A DNA stretch of 64,000 nt from Daphnia pulex (GCF_021134715.1 NC_060024.1:558001-622000), one strand, 5' to 3'. Shown: positions 10,903-22,732, numbered from the stretch's first letter. Notes: generated by a model not told the origin, from the letters alone. Numbers and translations: made by a program.

Positions 10903-11946
10903 ACAGCGAAAATAGTTCGTCATCCTTTCCTGAGCACTACGACTTCGAACCCCTCAGGAGTGGAGACGAATAAAGATTGCGGGACGTAATCTTCCGAGAG
11001 GATAAGCTATGTAAGGATCAATCGACCACGAAGGACGAAAGAAGACATTTAAATTAAGTTTTATCGAATCATGCTTAATTCTTCCGTCCAAAATTTTTTC
11101 TCTTTTATTACCTTGTTTTTCTATTTATCTCTCTTTGACCGGCCTTTACTTATTTGCCTGTTGCTCGAGTATAGGCCTACTTTTATTGTTTTTACCTGTC
11201 TTGACCGTTCACTTCGGACTACGGAGTGATTTCCTTTTTATTGCTTTGACCTTCTTTAATTTTAAACTTCTTTTACACGTAGATTTTGATTCCCGTTAAT
11301 GCCATAAACTAACTTGACCTTGTTTGATTTCCGTTTAAATAGCGCTGCATTTTTATCGAAAAGTCAGTCGCATTTAGGCAAGAGACGAGTCAAGTTCTCC
11401 CTTTTCTTTCATTATTTAACCTTTAGTGTTCGTATCTGTGTATGTGTGTGCTTCTCAAATAAACTTCCTTTAAAATTTGTGTCGTGTCCGCCCTTACTAC
11501 GTGCCTACATCATCGACGGCGTCTCCCCCGTCAGTGTCAACCCGCCTGCCGCCCTCTACAAGATCTCCCCCTCTCAAGTCCCGCCCCTTTTCTCACTCTC
11601 TTACTCGGCTGTCCCGTGTGAAAGTTTCGAACCGTCTCTCACCCCTGTCTGTTGAAAGTAGTAGGCCATTGGCCGACCCTTTAGCATTATAGTCTGGCAG
11701 ACGGACGGGCCTTTAGCCTTTACAATACGTTTTAAGTGGGAACGGTGTGTGTAAGTGCAGTCATGTGTGATCTACACTTGTATTGGCAATAGGAGCTCTA
11801 AGTTCTTTGCTGTTTTTAAGAACATGGTGGCATTCTGGGAATCTTCTTACGAGTCTAGCGCAGTTTTAGGCACAAATGTCAGTTTCTGGCAGAAAGGTTT
11901 CGTTTTAGTCATTGCCAAAATCAAATGGATTCGGATGAGCATTAAC
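10903..11946 (+). other. LTR-like 3' region with polyadenylation signal
   Basis: Pyrimidine-rich DNA without coding capacity, with AATAAA at about 11458 followed 25-40 bp later by GTGTCG and T/GT-rich sequence. This is the layout of the R-U5 part of an LTR. I cannot place both LTR ends and found no second copy in the window. The gypsy target duplication TTAAC at 11942-11946 closes the region. Confidence 0.35.
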
Positions 11947-12125
11947 TGTTAGATTACTAGTCTGGGTAGTTAATTAGATAATTAACTCAATGTATTCGAC
12001 GAGACAGAACGAGCTCCTTCTACAAACTCAAGCTGAAACAAGACTGCCCTCTCGGCCCGTTGCTTCTCACGGCTCGAGCGCGTGACACCTAGCGGTCACG
12101 AGAAGAGGGGCACACTGACACAACA
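11947..12125 (-). repeat. Gypsy 1 3' LTR (left copy)
   Basis: Begins TGTTAGATTACTAG on the plus strand and ends in AACA. It is near-identical to 38981-39162. On the minus strand it reads TGTT...CTAACA, giving short inverted ends. The flanking TTAAC is one half of the target duplication. Confidence 0.85.
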
Positions 12126-13200
12126 ACTTTCCCCAAACGGTCACGCCGTAACAAAGAATACCCAAATAGGTCGTGACAGCTTCAACACAAAAAAAACGAA
12201 ACCACAAGATAATCCGAAAGAGTGGACGAGAAAAAAAAATACCCCGCACACATTTTCCAGAGGAGAACATTGAAACGAAGCATACACTGAGAAAAATGGG
12301 AATACTATTAAACGGAGACAATTCTTTTCGGAGTTCGACGGTGCCGCTACGGCGCGGAGTCGGAAGATCGGCGCGGGGGTGGCTCTCATTTGCAGGCGCA
12401 CGCGCTTGGGATTTCCTCGCTGGGCTCTTCCGTGTCGGGGGGGCGAGCCATCCTTTACTTCGCTTCCGTCGGTGAGCGTGTTCCTCCACAACACGCTGCC
12501 GCTCACGAATTTCACACGGTATGCTTGATAGCGTCCGATCGCCACGACCACGCCCAAATGGCTCCACAGCTTCGATTTGGGATCCTGCACGCGCACGTTG
12601 GTGCCGATTGGCAGGGGTTTGAGGTCACGGGAGCGAAGGTCGTAGCGTGTCTTGGAGTCCGAATTGATTGCCCCCTTCCGATCCCTCGTCCCCTTGACGG
12701 ATTTCCAACACGTCGCGTACGCCGAACGATGGGCTGGGACGATCGAACGAAGCTGGTGTCCGAACACCATTTGCGCGGGTGACAGTCCATTCTCCCGGGG
12801 ATGTTCCGGAATTCTAGGAGCCTATGCTTAAACTCCTACGCGTCTAGGTCCCCGGATGGGGAGATTTTGTCGACTAATTCTTTGACGGCCTTGACGGCCG
12901 CTTCCACCTGTCCGTTACTTTGTCTGTAATTTGGCGTGGAATTGAATTGTTGACGGAACTTGTCGGAATTGCGACGCCCCATCGGTCCATGGCTGTTCGG
13001 AAAACTCCAGCGTCAAATTGGGGTTTGCTGTCGGAACGGAAACGCATTGGGACACCGAGTTCGACAAAATTGTCGTTGACGGCGTACAATACTTCCCGTG
13101 CGGTTGGGTCCCGCTTCCATCTGTTGACGACCGGATATCCGGACAATCGGTCGGCGTAAACCAGCACATGGAGCTGACCCGACTGGAATAGGTCGGCTTA
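12126..13200 (-). pseudogene. Gypsy 1 integrase core and C-terminal domain
   Basis: Read leftwards: YADRLSGYPVV (first Asp), FRSDSKPQFD (second Asp) and, after frame changes near 12930, QVEAAVKAVKELV (Glu) form the DDE triad. They are followed by a C-terminal SH3-like segment with RYDLRSRDLKPLPIG and VRVQDPKSKLW (about 12640-12550) and a long tail open to 12141. Frames shift at least twice, so the enzyme is inactive. Confidence 0.75.
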
Positions 13201-14136
13201 GACATCCTCGAACACGTGTGTCGGCAAGGGGTCAGACATCATAGGCTCCTGATTGTTGTTTGTCAAACGTTTCTGGCATGTAGAGCAGGTGGGAAGAAGG
13301 GTCGTGATTTCAATAGTAATGCCCGGCCAGTATACGGTCTGTCGGGCCCGCCTTTTCGTCCGCACGATCCCCCGATGGGGTGCGTGGAGTTTTTTGAGGA
13401 CGTTCTTCCGGGCCGCCTGAGGTATCACGATCCGTTTTTCAAACCACACAATACCGTGGCTCACTGATAGCTGTTGCCGGATGCCCCAATACTTTCCCAC
13501 TGCAGCAGGTGCGCGGTCTCGACGGTCAGGATACCCGGATTCAATCGCTGCGATTAACGTGGAATAATCAGCGTCATTCGCACGGATCTCATCGACTAAC
13601 GGGTCTGGCAAATGAGGATCCACATTTTCATTGGAGGAGATGGCGGCAATCCGGGTAATGATGCTGTGGTGGGCAGACGCCGTGACATCTGAATTGGCTG
13701 CTTCATCATCAGGGCCGGGGTCGTTTATCGGCGCCCGTGAAAGAGTGTCCGGGATGGCATGCTCTCTTCCTTTGCGCCACGCAGTGGTGAAGATATAAGG
13801 GTCAATGCGTTCTTTTAGGCGCTGGATTTTTGGATTATCCACGGCTTCGAGGGTGTAATTGTTTAGAATTGGCACGAGCGCTTGGTGGTCCACCACTAGC
13901 GTGAAAACAGGGAGGCCCTTCAAATACAACTTACATTTGCGAACGACCCATTCAACCGCTGCCAGTTCAAGTTCCACGATCGCGTAGCGGGATTCCGTAT
14001 CTTTGCACCAGCGGGAATTGGCGTCGATGAGCCGCCACTGAGCATCGTGTTTTTTTAGGAGGGCGTACCCCAAAAAATGCTTCCGGGAAGCGTCTACCTG
14101 TAAAGATGTCATTCGCGCCGGGTCGAAACTGGCCAA
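13198..14136 (-). pseudogene. Gypsy 1 RNase H and integrase zinc domain
   Basis: The longest surviving pol frame (312 codons). The N-terminal part has the Ty3/gypsy RNase H pattern: [20 protein letters not shown], then [18 protein letters not shown] and [12 protein letters not shown]. The C-terminal part carries the integrase HHCC motif (LHAPHRG, then CSTCQKR). It overlaps the RT frame by about 170 nt because of a frameshift near 14100. Confidence 0.8.
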
Positions 14137-15047
14137 AATCGGGTGCGTAACGCAGTAACGCTGACTTTACCGCCTCGAACGTCATCTCATGGTCGGCAGT
14201 CCAGATATAAGGGTTCCGGGAACTGAATAGCGAGCGGAGCGGTCCTTGTGCGGCGGCAAGGTTCGCTGAGAATCCAGCTAGTTGTTCCACGAGTCCCATG
14301 AAAGATCGGAGTTCCGTGATGTTGTTTGAGCGTGGAAAACGGGAAATAGCTTTCAGCTTGCTGGGGTCTACGGTAACGCCCCCGTGTTGAATTTCGTAAC
14401 CCTCCCACGCTACTTTGGGCTCCGGAAATTGGAACTTCTCCAGGTTGAGGGTGATGCCGGCCGTCCGGGCCGTTTGTAGGAGGTCACACACACCTTTCAC
14501 GTTCGCTGGGAAATCTTGGCCGAAGTGGATTAAATCGTCCACGACGCGAACGGTGTTGACTTGATCGACGAATGCCATACCCGCACGGGGGTTGAATTCA
14601 TCACCCGAACAACTAGGTCCCATAGACGCCCGTAGGAATTTGAATCGGCCCCACGGCGTCATGAAGGTTGTTAGAATTTGGCTTGACGGGTGTAGAAGGA
14701 TCTGGTAATAACCGTTTGCAGCGTCAAAACACGAGAAAAAATTCGCTTCGCATTCGATTTCCGCGACTGCATCCAGACACGTTCGAGGCGGGTATGATCC
14801 ACGACGATTCTTAACTTTCCTTTGGATCGGCGAAGGACCACTAGCGGTGCTGCCCAGTCAGTGGATTCCTCTACCAGGGCAATCAAACCCTGCTCCACGT
14901 AGTCATCCAGCAATTGTTTCACCTCCGGTCTATCAGTGAAGGGAATGGGGCGGGCTCCGTTGACGTAGTATGGAATGGCGTCTTCTTGTAACTTGCGGAT
15001 GATCATTTCCGGACCAATCATGCACCGGTGGCCCGTAGACTGATAAA
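13967..15047 (-). pseudogene. Gypsy 1 reverse transcriptase
   Basis: Starts in IGPEMIIRKLQEDA (15021), continues with WAAPLVVLRRSKGKLRIVVD, then MTPWGRFKFLRASMG and VRVVDDLIHFG, where the catalytic YxDD is VVDD. It then runs into the connection domain. A break near 14665 separates the two halves, and DNA for the central palm (around the first catalytic Asp) is disturbed. The frame is cut at 15047 by the Harbinger insertion and resumes at 18301. Confidence 0.8.
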
Positions 15048-15602
15048 TGGGCGCGTTTTCACGTCAACTTTTTGTTGAGCTTTTTTGTTGAACTTCAACT
15101 TGTAGGTTGACAATAAAATGAACTTCGACAAATAGTTGAGTTTTTTTGTTTTACTTGTAGTTGAATCTGAACATCAACCGATGTTGACGCAAAAATGAAA
15201 ATACATAGATGGCGTTATCATGCCCACCATTACCCATATTTATTTTGCAGACGACGTACTTTGACAGTCTTGCTTTTTTCTGTGCGTTGTAACAGTTTAG
15301 TCACAATTAAAAATAACGTAATCGTTCGAGAAAGTTTTCAAACTCTGTTCTATAAACCATCAGCGAATTTTAATAATTGTAAGTTTAATTATCTTAGTTT
15401 TGTGAATATCTGCTTAATATATTTATGTTGTAGACGCAATGGCCACTGACCAAAGAATCATTTGTTTGTTGCTGTCACAATATGCCATGTAAATGTTAGA
15501 ATCTAGCACAAAAAGAGGCGATTCTAGTGATGACGAAGAAAATAAGACATCTATGGCAGTTTTTGCTTCGATTGAAATTGAAATACACCCAAGGCAAGTT
15601 GT

Positions 15603-16615
15603 TATCTGAATATCATCTCGCTTTATTCAGATAATGACTTCTACAGGCACTTTAGAATTACCCGAACAACATTCCTTTATGTGCTGTGTTATTTACAAGA
15701 TGAAAACTTTCGCTCTGATATTGCTTTTCATGGGAGATGTCATCCAATGAAAATTGCTGAGGTATTATTTATAAGTTTACGGTACTTGGGAAATCAAGGT
15801 GCCATAAGATTGTTAGCAGACAAGTTCAATCGTACTGAATCTTCGATTTGGAAAGCAATAGGTGATTTTTGCCATTTTATGTTTGAAAAACAAAGTGATT
15901 TTATTAAATGGCCAACCACACAGGAAATCAGGGCTGTTTCACGACAATTTCGCCAAAAGGCAATGTTTCCTGGTGTTGTGTGTGCTCTAGATGGTTCTCA
16001 TATTCCATTTCACTCCAAATCCCCTAATAAGACACCGTATCTTAACTACAAAAAGTTTCACAGTTTCAATGTGATGGCAGCAGCTCTTCCAAATCGATCA
16101 TTTTGTTACGCATTTTGTGGTTTTCCAAGAAGCGTCCACGATTCCACAGTTTTCCAAAACTGTTCGCTATTTCAAAAATTGGGCACTCGATGTCATGATT
16201 TATTTGATCCGATAGCAGATTCTGCATTTCCTTTAAAAGAGTGGCTAATAATACCATTTAAAAAATCAAACGGCCAACCTCTCTCTCCAGCTAAAAACTG
16301 TTTAACCGGAAATTGTCGAGCACTAGAATGTTAATTGAATTGATTTTCGGTGACTTAAAAAACAGATCTAAGAGATGTACGGACGTAAACACTAGTATTG
16401 ATCGAGGAGTACAGATTGTCGTAACTTGCTGCGTTTTGCATAACATATGCATTCAACAAGGGGACTTGTTTTATGGGGGGAATGTAAATCCAAATGATCC
16501 TCATTGCAATGTTAATCCCAATCCCAAAAATGTTGTCAACCGTGCTGCAGAAAGAAAAAGAAAATTAATATTTGATTCCCTACAAACTAGAAGGCCCGTC
16601 ATAGCATTTCGTTGA
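15603..16615 (+). pseudogene. PIF/Harbinger DDE transposase, one frameshift
   Basis: The N-terminal helix-turn-helix-like region contains DFYRHFRI, YLGNQG and KFNRTESSIWKAI. The catalytic domain has VVCALDGSHI (Asp1), GFPRSVHDSTVFQN (Asp2) and MLIELIFGDLKNR (Glu), as in HARBI1-like enzymes. The first two residues lie in the frame ending at 16334 and the Glu in the frame starting at 16313. One extra A in the AAAAAC run near 16294 accounts for the shift. TTATTCAG just before the conserved DNDFY segment (15633) looks like a splice acceptor, so a short 5' exon may exist. The enzyme would cut and paste the element at TWA-like sites with its Myb-like partner. Confidence 0.85.
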
Positions 16616-16879
16616 CGTCGTGTATGAGTTAAAACATGCAATCTATATCCAATAAAAAATAATTGTTTGAATTAAAAAATTGTCTTTAAACTTGGTTGTG
16701 TATTACACATTTAAAACTGGTTTGCAATATCACTGCAATACAAATATACATTTCCGAATGAAATTCATAAGTACAGTAGTACTTTATTAATTAACGAGTA
16801 TAAACGAAAGATGAAGCACGTGTAATAGCAAATGTCACATTTCATCTGTAGCACTTTGAATTAACAAAATTAATCACAA

Positions 16880-17290
16880 ACTACTACGAGATCTTGAAGG
16901 TGAGGAGAAACGTCCATGAATAGGGGATCGAGAACTTGCAGGTGAGGAGAAACGTGCATTAATAGGGGATCAAGATCTTGCAGGTGAGGAGAAACGTCCA
17001 CGAATAGGGGATCGAGATCTTGGCTTGTAATTATCCGATTTCTTTGAATAGCTGGAATGCGAACTTCTTGGGGTTGTACTATTCTCGCCTACTTTGAAGC
17101 ACCATGCGAGCTTCCGGACGATGATCGTTTGTTATATCGGTGCTGTCTTGGTGAACGAGAAGTGGACATAGCTCTAGCTGACGAATTTCCTTCTGTCATT
17201 GATTTCAGAGCGTCAATCAATTGCTGTGTCTTTTCCATACGTTCAGTATGTCTCTGTTGGATTTCTTTTTCTCTTCTAGATGTCATACTT
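16880..17290 (-). pseudogene. C-terminal part of Harbinger Myb-like protein
   Basis: The minus frame from 17286 encodes a helical, charged segment (REKEIQQRHTERMEKTQQLIDALKSM) followed by a serine/arginine-rich tail. A stop at about 17089 separates it from the downstream SP/RS repeats. It lies downstream of the Myb-like exon at 17764-17979 on the same strand and is probably the last exon of that gene. Confidence 0.5.
16885..17022. repeat. Three 48-bp tandem repeats inside Harbinger element
   Basis: The phrase GGTGAGGAGAAACGT..ATAGGGGATC recurs at a 48-bp period three times. On the minus strand it encodes RSPI..RFSSPA-type repeats, except that one copy has TGA in place of CGA. Confidence 0.75.
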
Positions 17291-17639
17291 TTCGTTCCTA
17301 TCTAATTTCTTTAAAGGCCATAAGCACTTTGTCAGATTTAGTTGCTTTTCTTGGTATTTTTTTTTAAATTTTTGAACAAACATCTTCTTCGTCCAGCTCA
17401 TCCACATTGATATCATCATCTGAGATTTTGCTTTCACTGTTTCTTATGCGTCTTTTTTACATTTTTCTTTCTCTGCCTTAGAAATCTCACTACCATATTC
17501 CTGAGAAGCCTTGTTTTCCTTCGCTGATGGCTCTTTCGACAGTTCTGAATCTGAAGTAACGAAAGAATTCAGTAAATTGTAGTTTATAATTGAAACATGA
17601 CATCAAAATACCTTTGTCAAGGCCTTCCTCGTCACCTTT

Positions 17640-18010
17640 TCACTTATTTTCAATGTCTGTGAATTTGGTAGGATTCTGCTGTTTTTTATTGAAAGAAGAA
17701 TCACCAATAAGTGCTGGGCGATACCTTATGAAAAGTTTTGTGCCATTACAGGAATACGTTAACTTACAAATACTTTGCATAACACATACCAACAATTTCT
17801 TCAATCTGGTCAAAATGTTTTTGATTTTGACTTGTATCGTTGGCCCCACTACCAGTCTGGCTGAATTTAGAGAGGAGTTTTCTATAATCTCTGCGAAGGT
17901 TTTCCCATTTGGTTTTACAAGTGACTTCTCGTACAAAAAAGCCTTCTTCATCAAGTCCAATAGCAATTTCGTCCCACACTTGCTTTTAACTTGTTTTGTT
18001 ATCGTTTAAG
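17640..18010 (-). CDS. Myb/SANT-like DNA-binding protein of Harbinger element
   Basis: The exon at 17979-17764 encodes VWDEIAIGLDEEGFF, then CKTKWENLRRDYRKLLSK. The tryptophan-spaced Myb/SANT pattern (W..I, then TKWENLRRDY) is that of the second Harbinger protein, which brings the transposase to the nucleus and to the ends. TGGTATGTGTTATG near 17790 may be a donor. Introns are likely but not certain, so the exon limits are approximate. Confidence 0.6.
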
Positions 18011-18300
18011 ACAGTACACTTTGCTTTCAATAAGTCTAAACAACAAAAATTCATTAGAATAACAGCAAAAATTGCAGAAAGTTTCAAGTGATGTTTTACT
18101 AAGCATTAATTCTAAAGCTTCACAGTCTATTAACAATTAAGCAGCCTCAAAGTTCTCAAAGTTCTCTCAAAGTTCAACTACATTCAGCTTGACGTGGAAA
18201 TAGAGGTTGGACGGACCTCAAGTTCTACCACCTAGCGGCAGTTGACAGAAAAACGGCAGTCGACCTAACCAGTTCACCAAAGAACGCGAAAACGCGCCCA

Positions 18301-18426
18301 AAAACATCGGAGAAGTGACTAGCGACAGCTGCTTTACTCTCCGCTTTTTGCTCAGTAAATGGGGACAACGGGATGTTCAAATTATCGAGGAAGATGGATG
18401 TAAAATCTGTTTGGCGCGGCGCAGGT
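18301..18426 (-). pseudogene. Gypsy 1 pol segment between Harbinger and copia insertions
   Basis: The minus frame reads LDNLNIPLSPFT, then AVASHFSDVF, the linker just before RT. The same place in gypsy 2 reads VKEFERVF before DQSEGL and CMDGPEM. This proves that both the Harbinger and the copia element landed in one pol gene. Confidence 0.75.
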
Positions 18427-18839
18427 TGTTGAAAAATAAACAAGATACACAGTTTTATCACTCAGCAAGGGACTTTCTATTCATATGGCTCTCCCATATT
18501 GGCAGTATTTTCACAAAAATACACATACTATATATATACAGTTGCACACATTGAATATAGTCATATACATACTTACAACTAACGACAAGAGAAAACATGT
18601 ACACATATATACCTGTGGGTTGAGCAGTATGTAAGATAAGAAACCTGAGAGTACTTATACTTTCTTGAAGAGCTTTTAGTCGTAACCAGTATAGCTGACT
18701 GTCAAAGAGAGAGAGAGAGCGGAGACAAGAGAAAGGACTGAGCTGAGCGTCTGCTTAGATTAAGGAAGGGGTGGTAGATACTAGAATAGGGATAAACAGT
18801 ATTTTACTTATTATTTGTTAAGAAGGAATATTTTCAACA
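18427..18839 (-). repeat. Copia 3' LTR
   Basis: Starts TGTTGAAAAATA and ends TATTTTCAACA on the plus strand, a 12-bp inverted end pair with one difference. Its first 53 bp recur at 32746-32800. It contains a (GA)n run at 18711-18722. Confidence 0.85.
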
Positions 18840-18852
18840 TTCTCCCTCAAAT
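18840..18852 (-). promoter_or_regulatory. Copia polypurine tract
   Basis: On the minus strand TTTGAGGGAGAA immediately precedes the LTR TGTTG. This is the expected plus-strand priming site of a copia element. Confidence 0.75.
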
Positions 18853-18890
18853 TATAAGTACCCAAATCTTTCACGGACACCACACCTATT

Positions 18891-19928
18891 TGTTAAGGCT
18901 GGGATGACGATGACGATGCGCTTTCCGAAAAGCATCAAGCCGTCGTCCACTGATAATTCCTGCCGGATCGTCCAGTATTGTCGCACGGATAAAGCGGTTA
19001 TTTCACGACGAGTGGAGAATCCGGATTCGGCGGCGGCTATGAGTTCCAGATACGTTTCGTCGGCTGCTGCGACCTCGCGTAGGCTGTCGAGCACCATGTC
19101 CGTACGTCCGGACGGATTTTCAAGCGACGGATCTGATTGATCGTCATCGTCCGAGCTTGTAACTGTGATGGCTGCAACTTGCCTTAGCCTCATGGTCCGC
19201 GTGAATGCCTGAACGTCGTCACTGGCCGCTTCATCCTCTGGTTCGGGGTCGTTCACCGGAGCGCGTGACAGCGCGTCTTGAATCGCATGATCCAACCCCT
19301 TCCTCCACACGGTTGTAAATACAAATGGCGTCAGCCGCTCCTTTAGACATTGCAATTTCGGATTTTCGACCGCATCCAAGGTGTAACGGTCCAAAATTGT
19401 TACAAGCGCCTGGTGGTCGATCATCAACGTAAACATTCGGAGCCCTGCAAATATAGTTTGCATTTTCGCATGGCCCATTCCACTGCGGCAAGTTCCAGCT
19501 CCATTATCGCGTATCTGGTCTCCGTGTTGGTGCACCACCGCGAGTTGGCGTCGACGAGCTTCCATACATCGTTGTGGCGCTGCAAGAGGGCGTACCCCAT
19601 CCCGTTTTTTTCGGAAAGCATCCACCTGGAGCGCTGTGTCGAGTTCCGGGTTGAAATGAGCCAATATTTGAGGCGCCGTTAGCGCCGCTTTAACCGCTGC
19701 GAAGGCACTTTCGTGGACCGTTGTCCATACGAGTTCCGGGAACTCAGCAACGGCCGTAATGGGCCTTTGGCGGCCGCCACGTCCGTGGAGAATCCCGCCA
19801 ATTGTCCCACGAGCCCCATGAATTAGCGAAGCTCTGTAATGTTGGCTGGCCGGGGGAAATCCGAAATGGCTTTGAGTTTGTCCGGGACCACAGCAAAGCC
19901 GCCGCGCTGGATCTGGAATCCGACCCAC
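18891..19928 (-). pseudogene. Gypsy 2 RNase H and connection domain
   Basis: RNase H features are [31 protein letters not shown] and [12 protein letters not shown], with a frame change near 19440-19620. An acidic linker and the start of the integrase zinc region ([12 protein letters not shown]) follow. The frame stops at the deletion junction, so there is no DDE integrase. Confidence 0.8.
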
Positions 19929-20572
19929 TCCACGGAACGTTTCGCAAAATGGAATTTATTTTCGTTCAAGGTGATGCCGGCATTTTGCGTGGCGGTCAAG
20001 ACCACGCGTACTCCCGCCACATGAGCCGAGAAGGAGGAGTCGAAGCGAAGAATATCGTCGACCACCCGAACTACCTGGGCCACTTGAGCGAAAGCAGCGT
20101 CCGCACGGCGATTGTATTCGTCACTTGAGCTACAAAAACCCATTGAGGCCCGAAGAAACTTATAGCGGCCCCATGGAGTCATCAAAATCTTCAGATGCTG
20201 GCTCTCAGGGTGGAGCGGAATCTTGAAATATCCATTGGCGGCGTCAAAGGTACTGAAGAACTGAGCGTTGCCGGCTATTTCCGCGACAGCATCGCGAGGC
20301 GTTCTCGTCGGATAAGTGGGTCGGCGGACATGCTGGTTAAGCTTCGTGTGGTCCACGCATATGGGGATGGAATTATCCGGCTTCCTGGCCACCACTAAGG
20401 GTGCCGCCCACTCGGATGGTTCCATCATCGGTTCAATGATTCCTTTGTCCTGCAACTCGTTCAACTGCTGCTTCACTTTTGGGCAGTCGGCGAATGCGAT
20501 GGGCCACGCACCGTTGACGTAGTACGGCACGGCGTCATTTTTCAAATTAATAACCATTTCCGGCCCGTCCAT
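19823..20572 (-). pseudogene. Gypsy 2 reverse transcriptase
   Basis: An open frame of 249 codons with MDGPEMVINL, WAAPLVVARKPDNS, FSTFDAANGYFKIPLH (first catalytic Asp), MTPWGRYKFLRASMG and VVRVVDDILRF (VVDD). It is better preserved than gypsy 1 but a shift near 19823 parts it from RNase H. It is close kin to gypsy 1 RT and serves as the guide for reading it. Confidence 0.85.
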
Positions 20573-20616
20573 GCATCACAGCCCCTCGGATTGGTCGAAT
20601 ACTCTTTCAAATTCTT

Positions 20617-21420
20617 TCACAAGTTCTCTCTCACGCTCTCTATGAGCTCGTCCGATGAGTCGTCCGGATATTCTGTCGGCACCGTCGCGGGCGACTCACT
20701 GCCAACTTCGCTCTTCGACACTGAATTGAACTGAGTACGACGGATCGGCATGGGATAGTTCTCGGGTAAAATGCCGAGGGCGAGGCAGTCGTACCAGGAA
20801 ATGAGCAGGCAGGATATTTCCGGGTATATGACGATTGTTATTCCGGCGGTGACGTCGCCGTAGCTCGCCACCGCTGTCACCTGGCCGACGACAAGAAGGG
20901 GAGATGAGCGGTCCGCCATGACCAGGTGGTAGGACGACGAAGTTAGGTCCGCCTCCGTCATACCAAGCTGCGATAGGATGTCCAACCCGCCGACTGAAAT
21001 TTCAGCGCCGTCGTCGGGTATCGCGTCATCGATGGTGGTACGCTGTCGTCCCTGGCTATCCAAAATCCGTAATAAGATGGTAGGAGCGCGGCGCCATCGC
21101 CGGCTTGCGTTTACCGACCCGACGAGGATCCGGCCAATTTTGCCCTTGTGTCGGGCTCCTGATGCACTGGAGGCGTTGTGGGCCGTACCATGGTCGCCGT
21201 TGGAAGCGTCTCCACCACCATTCGGGCCGACATTTTTCCGCGGTTTAGTGCAACGTGGTGAAGAATGGTTGGAGCCACCACAATTATGGAAAGACTTTCC
21301 CATTGCTGGGCACGTCTCGCCTAGTCGGTGGGCATTCCGGCCGCACGATCCACAGGCTGACGTAGACGACTTTGGCAAATTACCGCGCTGGCCTTGGCGG
21401 ACGTGATGAACCGCCGATTG
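20617..21420 (-). pseudogene. Gypsy 2 nucleocapsid and protease
   Basis: Two cysteine/histidine knuckles (CGSCGRNAH...C and CGGSNHSSPRC) are followed about 90 codons later by PDDGAEISVGGLDIL. That is the aspartic-protease active site, with DDG where D[T/S]G is usual. TTT/AAT-rich frame breaks separate it from gag at 21661 and from RT at 20572. Confidence 0.7.
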
Positions 21421-21660
21421 ATTGCTCAGCGATTTTTTGTTAATTCTTGCCGCTTACTCGCTCCTACACACGTTGATTGCTTGTTGAGCCGACGGAAATG
21501 ATGATAGGGCCAGCAATTTTCTCTTCGTTTCAGTATCACGGACCCCCACCATGATCCGCGTGGCGATGCGGGCGTCCGCGCAGGTTCCACACAGGTCTGC
21601 CGCGTCACGCAGAGCCGGATATAAAAATCTTCAAAAGATTCGGATGTCGACTAATGACAC

Positions 21661-22296
21661 TCATCGAAAGCCAATGTTCAGGATCCAAGGTTCAGGTTCA
21701 GGATCCAGTGCAATGTTTCTTTTGGACCGAATGTAGTCCGCGATGAGATCTAAAATTTCGTCGAGCGTAAGTGGCGTAGTTGATGGTATATTGAGTGCCA
21801 CCTCGACCACTTGTTGCATTGAAGGATCGAGTGCCATGCGGAATGCCGCTGTCTGTTCGTTTGGAGGGTATGATGACAGCTGGTTCAGTTGACGGAAGTC
21901 ATTCCACCGATTCCGCCATGTCCGCAGCTGCGGTAGTTGAACGTCGCCGTTAAGTTTGTCCCATCCCGACGAGTCAATGCGACGTCGAGCAGAAGGCAGA
22001 GCGGGAGGAATCGGCCCAGCTTGTCTGGGACCCCCGCCACCACCACCGGCAGCGCCACCGCCGCCCCCTGCTCCACCGGCGCTACCACCGGCCGTTGCTG
22101 CGGCCGTGATTAAGGCTTGAAGTTGGGCCGCAATATTGGTCAATTGAGTTTCCACGGCGTTAATACGGTTGCTATCAGTTGTAGCGGTCGTAGCCGCCGC
22201 GTTTGCGGCTGCCATTGCGTCCGCTGCTGTCGGTTGCGCCATTCTAAGCCGTGAACGTAGGCGAGAAGAAATGATGTCGTCGTCGGTCATACACAC
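21661..22296 (-). CDS. Gypsy 2 gag
   Basis: A 211-codon frame. The N-terminal half is alanine/threonine-rich and helical, followed by a glycine-rich linker (near 22080-22010). The C-terminal half has the capsid-like pattern WNDFRQLNQLSSYPPNEQ and ALDPSMQQVVEVAL. Gag would assemble the virus-like particle. It starts about 425 bp downstream of the primer site. Confidence 0.65.
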   Translation of the reverse strand: MCMTDDDIISSRLRSRLRMAQPTAADAMAAANAAATTATTDSNRINAVETQLTNIAAQLQALITAAATAGGSAGGAGGGGGAAGGGGGGPRQAGPIPPALPSARRRIDSSGWDKLNGDVQLPQLRTWRNRWNDFRQLNQLSSYPPNEQTAAFRMALDPSMQQVVEVALNIPSTTPLTLDEILDLIADYIRSKRNIALDPEPEPWILNIGFR

Positions 22297-22720
22297 ATAA
22301 ACACTTTGACCGCAATGTTACACTCGTCGGTGACCCTGTGGTTCAGACCGAAGCACAAAGTTGTCGCACAGATCGAGAAAATAGTAAGGAGATACTGCGC
22401 TCTGGCGCACGCCAAAATGGGCAATATAGTGGCACCACGCGATGAAATGGTCGCTGTTGGGGCCCCGATTGGGCAGACCGACAACGATTGCTACACGAGT
22501 TCACCGGTGTTCACAGATAAAATGTTCCACCTGAAGAATGGAAGGAACCTCACAAAAATTCACACAAAAAAATGGCGGCCTCCATAGACCGCATGGAAAA
22601 AGAGAACAATGGCGTCCTCCACGCACCGCGTGGGGAATATGGGCATAAGAATGAGTGGCACCCGAATATCGTAAATTTCAGTTAGTTAGTGAGGGCTTTA
22701 AGAACAGTAGGTTGAAAATA

Positions 22721-22732
22721 GCAACTGCGCCA
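22721..22732 (-). promoter_or_regulatory. Gypsy 2 primer-binding site
   Basis: Minus-strand TGGCGCAGTTGC directly follows the LTR end CTTAACA. It shares TGGCGCAGTTG with the gypsy 1 primer site, so both elements use the same tRNA 3' end. Confidence 0.7.

Larger units (their letters stand above)
15048..18300. mobile_element. PIF/Harbinger transposon, complete
   Basis: The terminal inverted repeats are TGGGCGCGTTTTCACGT at the left and the reverse complement of TGGGCGCGTTTTCGCGT at the right (one mismatch). AAA on both sides fits a 3-bp target duplication. It carries the two genes typical of the superfamily, a DDE transposase on plus and a Myb/SANT-like protein on minus, convergently arranged. 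It sits inside gypsy 1 pol: sequence on each side (SHFSDVF at 18301 onward, YQSTGHRCMIGPEM below 15047) is contiguous pol when compared with gypsy 2. Confidence 0.85.

Noticed and set aside
12067..12782. Several overlapping plus- and minus-strand frames around the gypsy 1 integrase end
   Set aside because: Only the minus frame with the integrase C-terminal motifs is supported. The others are shadows in GC-rich DNA.
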